A stretch of 64,000 nucleotides of DNA from Psychroflexus lacisalsi (GCF_020164495.1 NZ_JAIQYZ010000001.1:1178001-1242000), one strand, 5' to 3'. Counted from the first letter of the stretch, positions 43,612 through 53,062 are shown. The notes: generated by a model not told the origin, from the sequence alone. Numbers and translations are program-made.

Positions 43612-44109
43612 ATGAGCGTAATTTGGTTTGAATGTAAGGTGAAATACAGAAAAACACAGGACACTGGAGAAAAGAAAATAAGCACGGATACCTATCTGCT
43701 AGACGCGGTATCTTTCACTGAAGCTGAAGCTAGAATCAATGAAGAGATGAAAACTCTTACTGAAGAGGAATTCCGAATCATGAACATAAAAGTGGCTAAT
43801 TTTTCTGAAGTGCATCCGTTTGAAAATTCAGATCGCTGGTTCAAATCCAAAGTTTCCCTTATCGCCCTGGATGAAGAAAGCGGAAAAGAGAGAAAAACAA
43901 ATATCTATTTGCTGGTTCAGGCCAATGATGTTAAAGAAGCCTTCGAAAATACCAATCAGGCACTGGAAGGAACTACTGGCGATTATTCGATTCCTTCGAT
44001 TACAGAATCCCCAATTTTGGATGTCTTCCCATACTTTACTGGAGAAGAAGAACAACTAGAAAAATTCAATGTGATAGCATCTGCTGAAACTGAAAAACAG
44101 GAGAGTTAA
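43612..44109 (+). CDS. DUF4494 protein
   Basis: 165 aa, Bacteroidetes-specific DUF4494. The core has WFECKVKYRKTQDTGEKKIS, DTYLLDAVSFTEAEARINEE, then a second, parallel half WFKSKVSLIALDEESGKERK with TNIYLLVQANDVKEAFENTN. The two halves look like an internal duplication of one alpha/beta unit. No signal peptide. Function unknown. Followed directly by a terminator. Confidence 0.88.
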   Translation: MSVIWFECKVKYRKTQDTGEKKISTDTYLLDAVSFTEAEARINEEMKTLTEEEFRIMNIKVANFSEVHPFENSDRWFKSKVSLIALDEESGKERKTNIYLLVQANDVKEAFENTNQALEGTTGDYSIPSITESPILDVFPYFTGEEEQLEKFNVIASAETEKQES

Positions 44110-44136
44110 TCTTAATAGAGTAGAGGATTAATACTA

Positions 44137-44170
44137 AAAAAGCAACAGGATTAATTCTGTTGCTTTTCTT
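44137..44170 (+). terminator. terminator of the DUF4494 gene
   Basis: AAAAGCAACAG (44138-44148) pairs with CTGTTGCTTTT (44157-44167) over an 8-nt loop, followed by CTTA. An A-run in front allows use by the convergent gene as well. Confidence 0.8.
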
Positions 44171-44274
44171 ATATCAAGAGCTTTTATTTTGACAATTTGA
44201 AAGACTAAAAGTAAGGTTTACGCTATTTTTAAAATCGAGCGAGGATTATTTAAGTCAGAAAAAATCCAGATTAC

Positions 44275-44685
44275 TTAAGAGGGCTTAAAGTGCAATTCAA
44301 GATTGGATAATCCTAGAGGTGCATCTTCCCCTAAGTCCAGGTTGATGATAAGCTTATCTTTCGAAATCGATTTGATCGTAAATTTTACATTTCCCGCAGC
44401 TTCGAGCTCTACAGTTCCTTTGTCTTTATCATAAGCCCAGGTTCCGCTGCTGTTGTCATCGTTTGAGGATTTGACTTCATAGGTGCCATTTGAGTTGAAT
44501 TTCAGGTTGAAATCTAGTGTGTCAGGGACTTCTGTAAGTTCTATGTCACCCATTTTAGCAAATTCAATGGTCCATTGCTTGCATAATATGGATTCTAATT
44601 TGGAAGGTTTAAGATCAATACTTTGTGCTGAAATCGAAAATGGAAGGCAAATCAGTACTAAAAATAGTATGATGATTTTTTTCAT
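44275..44685 (-). CDS. exported lipocalin-like protein
   Basis: 136 aa with signal peptide MKKIIILFLVLICLPFSISAQ. The remainder is a small beta-barrel: CKQWTIEFAKMGDIEL, FNSNGTYEVKSSNDD, GTWAYDKDKGTVELEA and FTIKSISKDKLIINLDL, the pattern of Bacteroidetes lipocalin-like (DUF4923/5004-type) domains. Function unknown. Confidence 0.72.
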   Translation of the reverse strand: MKKIIILFLVLICLPFSISAQSIDLKPSKLESILCKQWTIEFAKMGDIELTEVPDTLDFNLKFNSNGTYEVKSSNDDNSSGTWAYDKDKGTVELEAAGNVKFTIKSISKDKLIINLDLGEDAPLGLSNLELHFKPS

Positions 44686-44775
44686 GACTTAAGTTTAGTC
44701 ATAAACTCATTATTTTAGATTTTATTTTTCTGAATCCTAATTTTGATTTACTCGTGATTTAAAATCTTTCTTTCC

Positions 44776-44874
44776 ACCTTCAGTAGTTTTCCTCACCAAA
44801 CTGGATGATTAAGAGATCTTTTAAGTTTTAAGCAATGTATTGTAAAATCTTAAAGCCATCTAGGGCAAATTCAG
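44776..44874 (-). repeat. recurring 3'-end element, copy B
   Basis: On the minus strand it starts CTGAATTTGCC 20 bases after the metalloprotease stop and ends CTGAAGGTGG, sharing ordered blocks with copy A at 40846-40946. Located in the 209-bp gap between the metalloprotease and the lipocalin-like gene. Alignment made by eye. Confidence 0.55.
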
Positions 44875-44894
44875 TTTAAAAAAAACTCCTGCAT

Positions 44895-47303
44895 TCATTC
44901 GTTTAAACATTGGAAATTCCCAATCGGACTACCATCGGGAATGGAAGGAGAGGGGATGACTTCAAATTTTTCTGGCTCTTCCATAAATTGCTCTATGCGG
45001 TAATACATTTCTCTGGATAAGGAGGTGTTATCCTTAATAAAGCGAATTTTTAATTGATTTAAAGTAGCGTTTGCCAGTGCTTTGGTTTGTGGGATGCTTT
45101 GTTGACTGGCGGATAAGTTCATCAGATGTTTTAAGACATTGAAGTTGATGGTATTTTGGACTTCAGTTTGATAACTGGATTTTTGCTGTTTTTCAAAGGT
45201 GTTTTTTACCAATTCCTCTAACACTTTTTCTAAACTCAAATTGGACTTATCTAAAGATTTTTGTTGAATCAACCGGTTAGCGCGTTCTGGGTGCAGCAAC
45301 AAACCTAAGCTCATGTCACTGGCAGTAGCAGCTGCGCCTAAAGCATCGAAACTCACGCCCGTATTGCTTTTGAAAGATTCGCGACTTCTGGAAAATCCAA
45401 AGGCCCGTGGAGGAAATAAGGATAAAATTTGCTCTGGGATGGCCAAAGTCTGAGCATCCAGCGTTTTTAAGATGGCTTCGAGCGCCTTTTTCTGATCTGA
45501 TGTTGAAAGGACTTCTACAGGTTTTAAATTGCTTCCTTTGGTAGCATAATTATAATCTAAACCGCCTATTAGTTTTGCTGTAGCCTCAGTTTGATAGCGA
45601 TGAAAGAAATACAAAGGGACAAACACATCTTCTAAAACTGAATAAGCCTCACCGGTTTGTATATTATCCAATGAAAAATATGAGATAGCAGAATTCCTAA
45701 GTTCCAAAACCCGATTTAGTTCTTCTGTGGCATTTTCACCATTATCCCATAAATGCGCATAGGCATGCGCTCCGCCTTGAGGACGTGCATCTGAATCGCT
45801 AATGAATTGAAAACCATCGGTTTCAGCTTGTTTTAAAACAGCATCTAAATATTGTTTTTCTGTTTGAGAATTATCGCCTTCCCCATAAGTATAAGCTACA
45901 GTGACTTTATCCCATTCACCTATGTTGGTGTCATAAGCTTCGGAGAAATCGATTTGATTATTTTTTAGTTTTAAGTTAGGGTGAGGATAATCCATTACGC
46001 TTGTCATCCCATTTGCACTAGCCGCAAAGTTATGGGCAAACCCAAGGGTGTGTCCTACTTCGTGGGCCGATAATTGTCGGATTCGTGCCAAAGCCATTTC
46101 TAACATAGGCTCGTAATTATCATCTGAAGTTTTAAAAGGTTGATTCATTAAAGCCTGAGCAATCATAAAATCCTGGCGAATCCTTAAGCTGCCTAAACTC
46201 ACGTGACCTTTTAAAATTTCGCCTGTTCTCGGGTCTCTTACGCTGGCGCCATAACTCCACCCACGAGTAGAGCGGTGTACCCATTGGATCATGTTGTAGC
46301 GCAAGTCCATAGGATCTGCTTCTTCGGGAAGCATCTCAACCTGAAAAGCATTTTTGTATCCAATGGCTTCAAAAGCTTGGTTCCACCATCTGGCTCCATC
46401 TAGCAAAGCTGACTTTACTGGTTCTGGAGCTCCTGGGTCCAGATAATAGATAATAGGTTCTTTGGCTTCGCTAACTTCAGCATCGGGATTCTTTTTTTCT
46501 AAGCGATGACGCGTGATGAAACGTTTGGTTAACGGCTCGTAAATGGGTGTTGAATAATCCTGATACGAAATAAAGTTAGCACCACTTCTAGGGTCAAATT
46601 CTCTTTTATCATAATCCTCATCTGGCAATTCTACAAAACTATGATGCTGAATTACACTCAGGTTGGAAGCGTCCGGAGCTACAGAGCGAATATTTCTGCC
46701 CTCAGGTTCACCTGTAAAGGTTAATAAAGCTTCAAATTCTGAATTTTTAGGAAATGCTTTGGTGCGCTGCATAGCCAGGGCACTTTTGGTTTTATCTAAT
46801 TTATAAGTCCCTTGTCTTTGTTGTTTCAATCGTCTGGCGACACCATGAGCATCCTGCATTAAAAAAGGCGTGAAATCGATAAGAAAAGCACCTTCGCTTT
46901 CGTCTTTAATCTCAAAGCCAAATAAAACCGATTTGGCAAAAGCCTGCTCTACACTTCGGCGTTCTGATTCATTATCTGTGATAGCTCTGTAATCCTGATT
47001 GGGTTGCAGGAGTAGGAGTTTGTTTCCGGCGCGTTGAAACTTGACAATGGCTGTACCGCCCAATTGACCTCTATCCAATCCAATATCGTTGGAGCCCAAA
47101 CCACTGGTTAACGAATGCACATAAATAAACTCTTGGTCGAGTTGATCCACTTTTAAATAAATCTTATCTTCTTTTTCAGAATACCAAAAGTTGAAGTAAC
47201 CTTCCTGTTTAGTGAGTTCTTCTTTATCCTTTAAGGTTTCAAAGTCTTGAGCTGTAGATGAAATGCTTACAAATAGAATGAGGAGAGCAAAAAGGGTTTT
47301 CAT
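44895..47303 (-). CDS. exported zinc-dependent metalloprotease (DUF5117/DUF5118 type)
   Basis: 802 aa with signal peptide MKTLFALLILFVSISSTAQ. The zinc motif is H414-E-V-G-H418-TLGF-AH424 in SAHEVGHTLGFAHNFAAS, metzincin-like, with a Met-turn candidate SVMDYPHP nearby. Long N-terminal beta-rich region (DUF5118/5117, with SLTSGLGSNDIGLDRGQLGG) and a C-terminal helical part complete a family widespread in Bacteroidetes. Likely a periplasmic or extracellular protease. No sorting domain at the C-terminus. Confidence 0.9.
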   Translation of the reverse strand: MKTLFALLILFVSISSTAQDFETLKDKEELTKQEGYFNFWYSEKEDKIYLKVDQLDQEFIYVHSLTSGLGSNDIGLDRGQLGGTAIVKFQRAGNKLLLLQPNQDYRAITDNESERRSVEQAFAKSVLFGFEIKDESEGAFLIDFTPFLMQDAHGVARRLKQQRQGTYKLDKTKSALAMQRTKAFPKNSEFEALLTFTGEPEGRNIRSVAPDASNLSVIQHHSFVELPDEDYDKREFDPRSGANFISYQDYSTPIYEPLTKRFITRHRLEKKNPDAEVSEAKEPIIYYLDPGAPEPVKSALLDGARWWNQAFEAIGYKNAFQVEMLPEEADPMDLRYNMIQWVHRSTRGWSYGASVRDPRTGEILKGHVSLGSLRIRQDFMIAQALMNQPFKTSDDNYEPMLEMALARIRQLSAHEVGHTLGFAHNFAASANGMTSVMDYPHPNLKLKNNQIDFSEAYDTNIGEWDKVTVAYTYGEGDNSQTEKQYLDAVLKQAETDGFQFISDSDARPQGGAHAYAHLWDNGENATEELNRVLELRNSAISYFSLDNIQTGEAYSVLEDVFVPLYFFHRYQTEATAKLIGGLDYNYATKGSNLKPVEVLSTSDQKKALEAILKTLDAQTLAIPEQILSLFPPRAFGFSRSRESFKSNTGVSFDALGAAATASDMSLGLLLHPERANRLIQQKSLDKSNLSLEKVLEELVKNTFEKQQKSSYQTEVQNTINFNVLKHLMNLSASQQSIPQTKALANATLNQLKIRFIKDNTSLSREMYYRIEQFMEEPEKFEVIPSPSIPDGSPIGNFQCLNE

Positions 47304-47614
47304 GGTTTTTATTTTTAGAAGTCGAATCTTTTATGAATAACAACTCCGAATATAAGATTTAGTTGAAATAACATTTGGTGATTGTCTTAAAAAGTTGAAT
47401 GTTTCTTTATACGATTCATTTTGATTTAAAAATAAGAGTCGATTATCTACAATTTTATAGTATTTAGTTTTGAAAATACTTGAAACTAATAAATTGAAAT
47501 TCATACAAGCCTTTGCAATAAAATTTAATAGGTTAAATCGAAAACTTAAGATTGATAATATGCTGTGATCAATTTTATCACTTCAAAGTATTAATCACAT
47601 GATTTTCAGAAAGT
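47304..47614. other. gene-free stretch before the ATP-cone nuclease
   Basis: No ORF or RNA gene is visible in these 311 bases between two divergent genes. Two isolated half-sites AGTCGAAT and AGTCGAT (47318 and 47429 regions) recall the satD half-site TCGAAT but do not form palindromes. Confidence 0.3.
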
Positions 47615-47626
47615 TGACAATTGTCA
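47615..47626. promoter_or_regulatory. 12-bp perfect palindrome upstream of the nuclease/beta-CASP pair
   Basis: TGACAATTGTCA, 35 bp before the start codon at 47662, within a region that should contain the promoter. A candidate repressor site for the two-gene unit; no regulator gene is adjacent. Could be chance. Confidence 0.35.
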
Positions 47627-47661
47627 TACTTTTTGAAATAGGGTTTTAATACATTTATAGT

Positions 47662-48504
47662 ATGTCAAAGAAAAACTTTCAAGTCGTTAAGTCCTCTGGG
47701 GAGAAAGCTGATTTTTCGCTTTCAAAATTGCGAAATAGCTTATTCCGTAGTGGTGCCGATAAATCTACAGTAGATCGCGTGCTCAATAGTGTAAGAGATG
47801 AGCTGTATCAGGGTATTTCTACCAAGGAAATTTACAATAGAGCCTTTGCCTTATTAAAAAAAAGCAAGCCCATTTATGCTTCTAAATACAAGCTCAAAAA
47901 AGCGATATATGAATTGGGACCCACTGGTTTTCCTTTTGAAAAATTTATTGGAGAATTAATGAAGTATAGTGGTTATGAAGTGAAAGTAGGACAAATATTA
48001 AAGGGGAAATGTGTATCTCATGAGGTAGATGTAATTGCTCGTAAAGACGAGCATCGAATACTGGCAGAGTGTAAATTTCATAATGACAAGGCTTCCACTT
48101 GTAATGTAAAAATCCCATTATATATCCATTCCAGGTATCGAGATATCATTGCTAGAGATGTTGATAGTGAGGAAAGACCTAATGAAGCCTGGGTAGTGAC
48201 CAATACACGTTTTACACTAGATGCTATCACTTATGGCAATTGTGTGGGACTTTATCTACTAAGTTGGGATTACCCTAAAGAGAACGCATTAAAGGATCGA
48301 ATTGATAGATTAGGATTATACCCCATAACTGTCTCGACTTTATTATCCAGCAGAGAAAAACAGTTCTTACTTAGCAGAGATATTGTGCTTTGTCGCCAAC
48401 TCTTGAATGATAGCTTCTATTTGGATCATTTAGGGATTTCAGAAGTTAGGAAAGCCAAAATACTCAACGAAATTTCAAGCCTTTGTAAAAATAAATCAAA
48501 ATGA
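47662..48504 (+). CDS. ATP-cone fused to a PD-(D/E)xK endonuclease-like domain
   Basis: 280 aa. Residues about 5-85 match the ATP-cone of NrdR and ribonucleotide reductases (FQVVKSSGEKADFSLSKLRN, then ISTKEIYNRAFALLKKSKP), a nucleotide sensor. Residues about 90-200 form a restriction-endonuclease-like fold: FEKFIGELMKYSGYEV, then Asp123 in HEVDVIARKDEH and Glu136-x-Lys138 in ILAECKFHND, a PD-(D/E)xK active site. The last 80 residues are helical. Overlaps the beta-CASP gene (ATGA). Function unknown; a nucleotide-gated nuclease is inference. Not part of a recognisable restriction-modification system: no methyltransferase nearby. Confidence 0.85.
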   Translation: MSKKNFQVVKSSGEKADFSLSKLRNSLFRSGADKSTVDRVLNSVRDELYQGISTKEIYNRAFALLKKSKPIYASKYKLKKAIYELGPTGFPFEKFIGELMKYSGYEVKVGQILKGKCVSHEVDVIARKDEHRILAECKFHNDKASTCNVKIPLYIHSRYRDIIARDVDSEERPNEAWVVTNTRFTLDAITYGNCVGLYLLSWDYPKENALKDRIDRLGLYPITVSTLLSSREKQFLLSRDIVLCRQLLNDSFYLDHLGISEVRKAKILNEISSLCKNKSK

Positions 48505-49871
48505 AATCTGTAAAACTACATTTCCTCGGTGGTGCCGAAACTGTCACAGGATCCAAGTTTCTAATTGAGACCTCAAGTCTTAATATTTTAGTCGATTGTG
48601 GAATGTTTCAAGGGATGAAGTCCTTAAGAGAACAAAACTGGAAGGACCTGGCATTTCCAAGTTCAAAAATTGATTTTGTCTTACTCACCCATGGACATTT
48701 AGACCATACTGGATACTTACCTCGTTTGGTGAAACAAGGCTTCCAAGGTAAAATTATAGGAACACTTCCAACTTTAGAGATTGCCAAAATAATTCTTTTG
48801 GATAGTGCTAAAATTAGCGAGGAAGAGGCAGAGCTTGCTAATACTGAAAATTATAGTAAACATTCTCCAGCTTTACCATTTTATACGATACAAGATGTGG
48901 AAAAAACACTTAAGATGTTTAGTCCAGCTGAAGAGGATGAATGGCGAAAACTCTCAAAAGATATTTTTTATCGATTTAAATATAATGGTCATATCATAGG
49001 CGCCACTTTTATAGAGATTAAAGTTTTTGAAAAGATTTTTGTCTTTTCCGGAGATGTTGGAAGACAGAAGGACCTATTGCTAAGGTCTCCGGAACGTCCA
49101 CAATATGCAGACTATTTGTTTCTGGAAAGCACCTATGGTAATAAACTTCATCCAAAAGATAGTGTTTCTGAAAAACTTATCGAACTCATCAATAAGACGA
49201 TTTATAATAGAGGAACTTTAATCATTCCCTCTTTTGCAGTAGAACGACTGCAAACCCTTATGTTTCTTTTATCCAAACTTTACAATAGGCACAAGATTCC
49301 AAATATCCCAATTTTTATAGATAGTCCAATGGGAAATAATGTGCTAGGCGTATTTGAACGATTTCCGGAATGGCATAAAATTTCACTTGAAGAATTTTCA
49401 GCAATGACAGATCGCATGAAGATTATTACTTCTTACAAAGAGACCTGGGAGACTATTGATGATCCAAGACCGAAAATAGTGATTGCTGGAAGTGGTATGG
49501 TAACGGGTGGAAGAGTTTTAACGTATCTCAAGCAACTTGTTGATAAGTCCAACACCAATATACTGCTGGTAGGTTACCAAGCTGAGGGAACAAGGGGCAG
49601 ACAATTATTAGAAGGGGCACATGAATTAAAATTCTATGGAAAATATTATGCGGTCAAGGCTGAAGTTCACCATATAGAAACCTTATCTGCTCATGCCGAT
49701 CAAAAAGGGATTTTGGAGTGGATCAGCGAAATTAAAGAACGGCCTCGACACACATTTTTAGTTCACGGAGAGCCTACGGCCTTACAAACGCTTAAAGTAA
49801 AAATTCAAGATACGTATTCCTGGGAGGTCAGTATTCCAAAACTAAATGAGGTAGTAGAACTTTCAATCTGA
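48501..49871 (+). CDS. beta-CASP metallo-beta-lactamase fold nuclease
   Basis: 456 aa, CPSF73/YSH1-like family of RNA-processing or RNA-degrading enzymes. Zinc motif THGHLDHTGYLPRL (HxHxDH, about residues 67-80), GHIIGATFIEI, FSGDVGR (Asp ligand), beta-CASP domain with LESTYGN, IPSFAVERLQTL and DSPMG, then SGMVTGGR, VHHIETLSAHADQKGI and LVHGEPTALQTL. Probably exo/endoribonuclease activity, by family. Start overlaps the ATP-cone nuclease stop, so both are made together. Confidence 0.92.
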   Translation: MKSVKLHFLGGAETVTGSKFLIETSSLNILVDCGMFQGMKSLREQNWKDLAFPSSKIDFVLLTHGHLDHTGYLPRLVKQGFQGKIIGTLPTLEIAKIILLDSAKISEEEAELANTENYSKHSPALPFYTIQDVEKTLKMFSPAEEDEWRKLSKDIFYRFKYNGHIIGATFIEIKVFEKIFVFSGDVGRQKDLLLRSPERPQYADYLFLESTYGNKLHPKDSVSEKLIELINKTIYNRGTLIIPSFAVERLQTLMFLLSKLYNRHKIPNIPIFIDSPMGNNVLGVFERFPEWHKISLEEFSAMTDRMKIITSYKETWETIDDPRPKIVIAGSGMVTGGRVLTYLKQLVDKSNTNILLVGYQAEGTRGRQLLEGAHELKFYGKYYAVKAEVHHIETLSAHADQKGILEWISEIKERPRHTFLVHGEPTALQTLKVKIQDTYSWEVSIPKLNEVVELSI

Positions 49872-49905
49872 ATTTAAAATTTAAATTCGATAGCTTATTT
49901 CTTTC

Positions 49906-52161
49906 TTATTCAAGCTGTAAAATTGTCTGATCATATTTTTTTGTGGAGCGTTTCAAGTTATCTGATAATGACACCAACCACCCCAGATGATTTGAAATCA
50001 AATAGGCTTCCTGCAAGGCATGTAAGGTTTCAGTATCCAGCTTTTCATTCCCTTGCTTAATGTTTTCGTCTCTTAAATGCGCTAAACGTTTATACTCATT
50101 CAGTAATTTTTCCTGAGCTTCGTCAGCTTTGGCTTTGGCAATAGGGTCTTGGGATGAGGTTTGCTCCAGGATGTCCAGCGCCCCTTGAAGTGTATTGGAA
50201 ATCCTTTTGATCAGTACATTAAACTCAACTGAAGCAGGTGTGGTTTGATGCTGAGCGATAAAGTTACCGATAGAAGCTATCGCAGAAAGCAATGTCTGGT
50301 GAAGTGTCACCATTTCATAAATCAATTGAAATTCTTTTTGCTTTGATTTGGGATCTTGGGTGAGTCTTTGAAAAGCAGCATTGAGTTGACTGATAGCCAA
50401 AAAGGCTTCTTTTCTTGATAGATTGTAAGCTAGTGTATGACTACTTGGGTCTTGATACAAATCCTGTGTTGCATGAAGATATGCCTTATTAGCCTTTAAG
50501 GCTTTGATAAGGACCTGTTTCAGATTAAAAACTTCCCAGCTTGGCAGTAGGCTATAATTGGCTACAACAGCAATCACAGCACCTATAAGTGTATCTAAAA
50601 CTCTAAATTGAATCACCTCTAAAGCTTCAGGATTTATAAAAGAATACACAAAGACAATGCTAATCGTTATAAGCGCAGCAGCTGACTTATAGTTTTGTTG
50701 AATTAACGCAAAAGCAAAAACTAGTGATATTAAAGCTAAAACCGCATATAAAATTTGATTTTGAGTTAGCAAAACAATTCCTACAGCAATCACGGCTCCT
50801 ATTACGGTGCCTATAATTCGATCTTTAGAGCGTTCTTTGGTCAACCCATAACTTGGACGCATGATGACTATGATAGTAAGTAAAATCCAATAGGTATTTT
50901 GAATTTCAAAAAATAGACCCAGGCTGTAGGCAAATAACATGGCAATGCTGAGCCTCAAAGAATGTCTGAATAACGTAGAATCAAGACTTAAGTTTTGCAA
51001 AATCATATTCAATCTATACTCATGTAGTGTCAGAAATTGACTGGCATCTTGTCTTTTTAAAGAAACTTTTGAAGCCTCTTTCACATTTGCCATAGTCCTC
51101 CTGATGGCCATTATTTCTTCAAGCAATTGTTCCTGATAATCGTAAAGATTTTTTAAAATCAATGCACCTTCTCTGGCCTGTGGTAACTTAAATTCATCAA
51201 TGTAATCTCTTATAGAGTCGTTTGTCTTATCAAGGGCAGTTAGCAACTCATCTTTCCTTGGCAGAGGATCGTTTTGCATCAATACTTCCGAGAGGCGAAT
51301 AAGATGGTCCCCCATAACATTATTAAGCTGCTTAGCTGGTTTAAGAAATTCCTTCCTTCCCTTAAATGTCTTATCGATGGTCTCATAATTCATTTGCTCA
51401 GCTTCGATGAGCTCAAAAATCTTGATGGACGATAGGAAAATCAACAATTGCTTCTCTTCGTATCTTGAGCGACCAGAACGCTTTCTCACGTTTAGCAATA
51501 CCTCGCGAAGGGTCTCATGTTTATCGTTGATTTGATTTTGAAAGACGAAACTTTGCCTAAGATACTGATCTCGTTTTTTTGTTGTGGAGAGAAGCTTAGC
51601 ACGAAGTTTTAAATAATCACCTGTTAAGTGAAGCGTATCAGATAATAATTGATTTTGGTCTTTCTTTGGAAAAATAATCTGGAAAGACAATGATACTGCC
51701 AGATACCATAAGCCTCCAACACCCAAAAATACTACTTGAATCAGAATTGCTGTAAGGCTTGTTTTATCTACTGCAAAGGCGATAACCATGGCTAGTAAGC
51801 CCGAAAATGAGACCAAAGAAGCTCTAAATCCATAAACTGAAAGCAGAGATACAAAAAAGGCAATTACTCCCATTGCAATCAATAAAACTGGCAGATAAGG
51901 CTTTGCAAATAAAATAATTGCAGTAATCAGCATAGTTAAACCAGTGCTGATTAAAATAGCATTAATCTTCCGCTTTCTACTACCCGGCATATCCCCTGGA
52001 GCATTTAAGAAAGCACCCAGAACAATGGGTATAGCGAATTCAAAATAACCTAAAGCGTAGAGAATAGCAAACGGAAGAGCAAGTGCAATACCAACACGAA
52101 TTCCACGATCAAAATTTGAACTTTTGAAGAACAACTCGAGTTGCTTGATGGTTTCTTTCAA
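49906..52161 (-). CDS. FUSC family (YccS-like) inner membrane protein
   Basis: 751 aa with two blocks of membrane helices (about residues 20-160 and 400-540) separated by a long helical cytosolic region, then a C-terminal helical tail. The pattern FALPFAILYALGYFEFAIPI and, later, SLRLSIAMLFAYSLGLFFEI with YWILLTIIVIMRPSYGLTKE is typical of FUSC/aromatic acid exporter proteins. Substrate unknown. Converges with the beta-CASP gene; only 34 bp separate the stops, with a weak A/T hairpin (49870-49888). Confidence 0.88.
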   Translation of the reverse strand: MKETIKQLELFFKSSNFDRGIRVGIALALPFAILYALGYFEFAIPIVLGAFLNAPGDMPGSRKRKINAILISTGLTMLITAIILFAKPYLPVLLIAMGVIAFFVSLLSVYGFRASLVSFSGLLAMVIAFAVDKTSLTAILIQVVFLGVGGLWYLAVSLSFQIIFPKKDQNQLLSDTLHLTGDYLKLRAKLLSTTKKRDQYLRQSFVFQNQINDKHETLREVLLNVRKRSGRSRYEEKQLLIFLSSIKIFELIEAEQMNYETIDKTFKGRKEFLKPAKQLNNVMGDHLIRLSEVLMQNDPLPRKDELLTALDKTNDSIRDYIDEFKLPQAREGALILKNLYDYQEQLLEEIMAIRRTMANVKEASKVSLKRQDASQFLTLHEYRLNMILQNLSLDSTLFRHSLRLSIAMLFAYSLGLFFEIQNTYWILLTIIVIMRPSYGLTKERSKDRIIGTVIGAVIAVGIVLLTQNQILYAVLALISLVFAFALIQQNYKSAAALITISIVFVYSFINPEALEVIQFRVLDTLIGAVIAVVANYSLLPSWEVFNLKQVLIKALKANKAYLHATQDLYQDPSSHTLAYNLSRKEAFLAISQLNAAFQRLTQDPKSKQKEFQLIYEMVTLHQTLLSAIASIGNFIAQHQTTPASVEFNVLIKRISNTLQGALDILEQTSSQDPIAKAKADEAQEKLLNEYKRLAHLRDENIKQGNEKLDTETLHALQEAYLISNHLGWLVSLSDNLKRSTKKYDQTILQLE

Positions 52162-52421
52162 CTTCTTTTTACCGTAAAGTTAATTTAATCTATAGCAATA
52201 ACTACGGCTTATGATATCTTTAATAGATATGATTTTTAGATAAAAGCTTGAGGTATTTTCAAAACAGACTTTTCTTCAAATTAAATTTTATAAGTACTAA
52301 AATGAAAACTTATAAGCATAGTCATCTGCAAATCAATGTGAATTCAGTTGTAAATTAAACGCTTTCAATAAGAAGATAATACGTTTGAATAAATTTCACT
52401 GGTAATGCTTTGATGTTTTTC

Positions 52422-52835
52422 TCATTTATTTTCTAAATATTCTCGAGGTAAAGATTTGTAATCTTTTAATTTTCTAACCTTAGAAACCTTCCTTGCTAAG
52501 ACATAAGATAGAGTTCCAAATGCATAGGCAGGAATGTCCCAATAGTCTGCCGTAAATGTATTGCTGATAACTGGAAAGAGGACTTCTCCAATCAGCACCA
52601 TAATTAAAAAGTAGCCAAGTATATCGGTGTAAGACAATACTGAATTTCTATTGCGTAAAATAAGTCTGCGTTCCCAAAGCAGGGCATATAATATGAGGGG
52701 CATAAGGACTACAGGATCTAAATAGTTATCTAGAAAAGCTATGTTAAGTTGAATCACCAATTGAACGTATTGATGGATCAAAAAAAGCAATCCTGAAACC
52801 ACCACTAGGATGATGATTGGTCTTTCCTGTCTCAT
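52422..52835 (-). CDS. membrane protein of unknown function
   Basis: 137 aa from the ATG at 52835 (MRQERPIIILVVVSG); a longer reading frame upstream is rejected because it overlaps the preceding gene entirely. Four hydrophobic segments and a Lys/Arg-rich C-terminus. Its start overlaps the stop of the 76-aa gene (ATGA). No family recognised. The 260-bp stretch between this gene and the FUSC gene shows nothing. Confidence 0.7.
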   Translation of the reverse strand: MRQERPIIILVVVSGLLFLIHQYVQLVIQLNIAFLDNYLDPVVLMPLILYALLWERRLILRNRNSVLSYTDILGYFLIMVLIGEVLFPVISNTFTADYWDIPAYAFGTLSYVLARKVSKVRKLKDYKSLPREYLENK

Positions 52836-53062
52836 AACCCGATAACTAGAGTTATGAACATGAATATAAAAATGACCGGGGATAAGGTCAGAAACAAGAT
52901 CAAAACGGGTAATTTTAAAATAAAAAGAAGAATCTGTTGTATAACAGAATGTTTTGGCGACGGACGCATCCAATCCTTAGCAAAATAATATATCAGAGAT
53001 AGCAACGACTCTGTAGTTTTCTTTCCTTTTTTGGGTATTTTATCAGATGCTGGCTTGTTCAT
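52832..53062 (-). CDS. 76-aa membrane-anchored protein
   Basis: Basic N-terminal half (MNKPASDKIPKKGKKTTESL) and a strongly hydrophobic C-terminal half (ILKLPVLILFLTLSPVIFIF) with one or two helices. Coupled to the following 137-aa membrane protein gene. Unknown function; the pair may form a small membrane unit. Confidence 0.6.
   Translation of the reverse strand: MNKPASDKIPKKGKKTTESLLSLIYYFAKDWMRPSPKHSVIQQILLFILKLPVLILFLTLSPVIFIFMFITLVIGL

Noticed and set aside
40846-44874. Recurring 3' element as integron attC sites
   Set aside because: The GTTRRRY/RYYYAAC core pair is not consistently present, the genes involved are long with their own upstream regions, and no integrase is visible.
47318-47435. 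TCGAAT-like half-sites before the ATP-cone nuclease as SatD sites
   Set aside because: Isolated half-sites without the opposite arm at 8-bp spacing; expected by chance in A/T-rich DNA.
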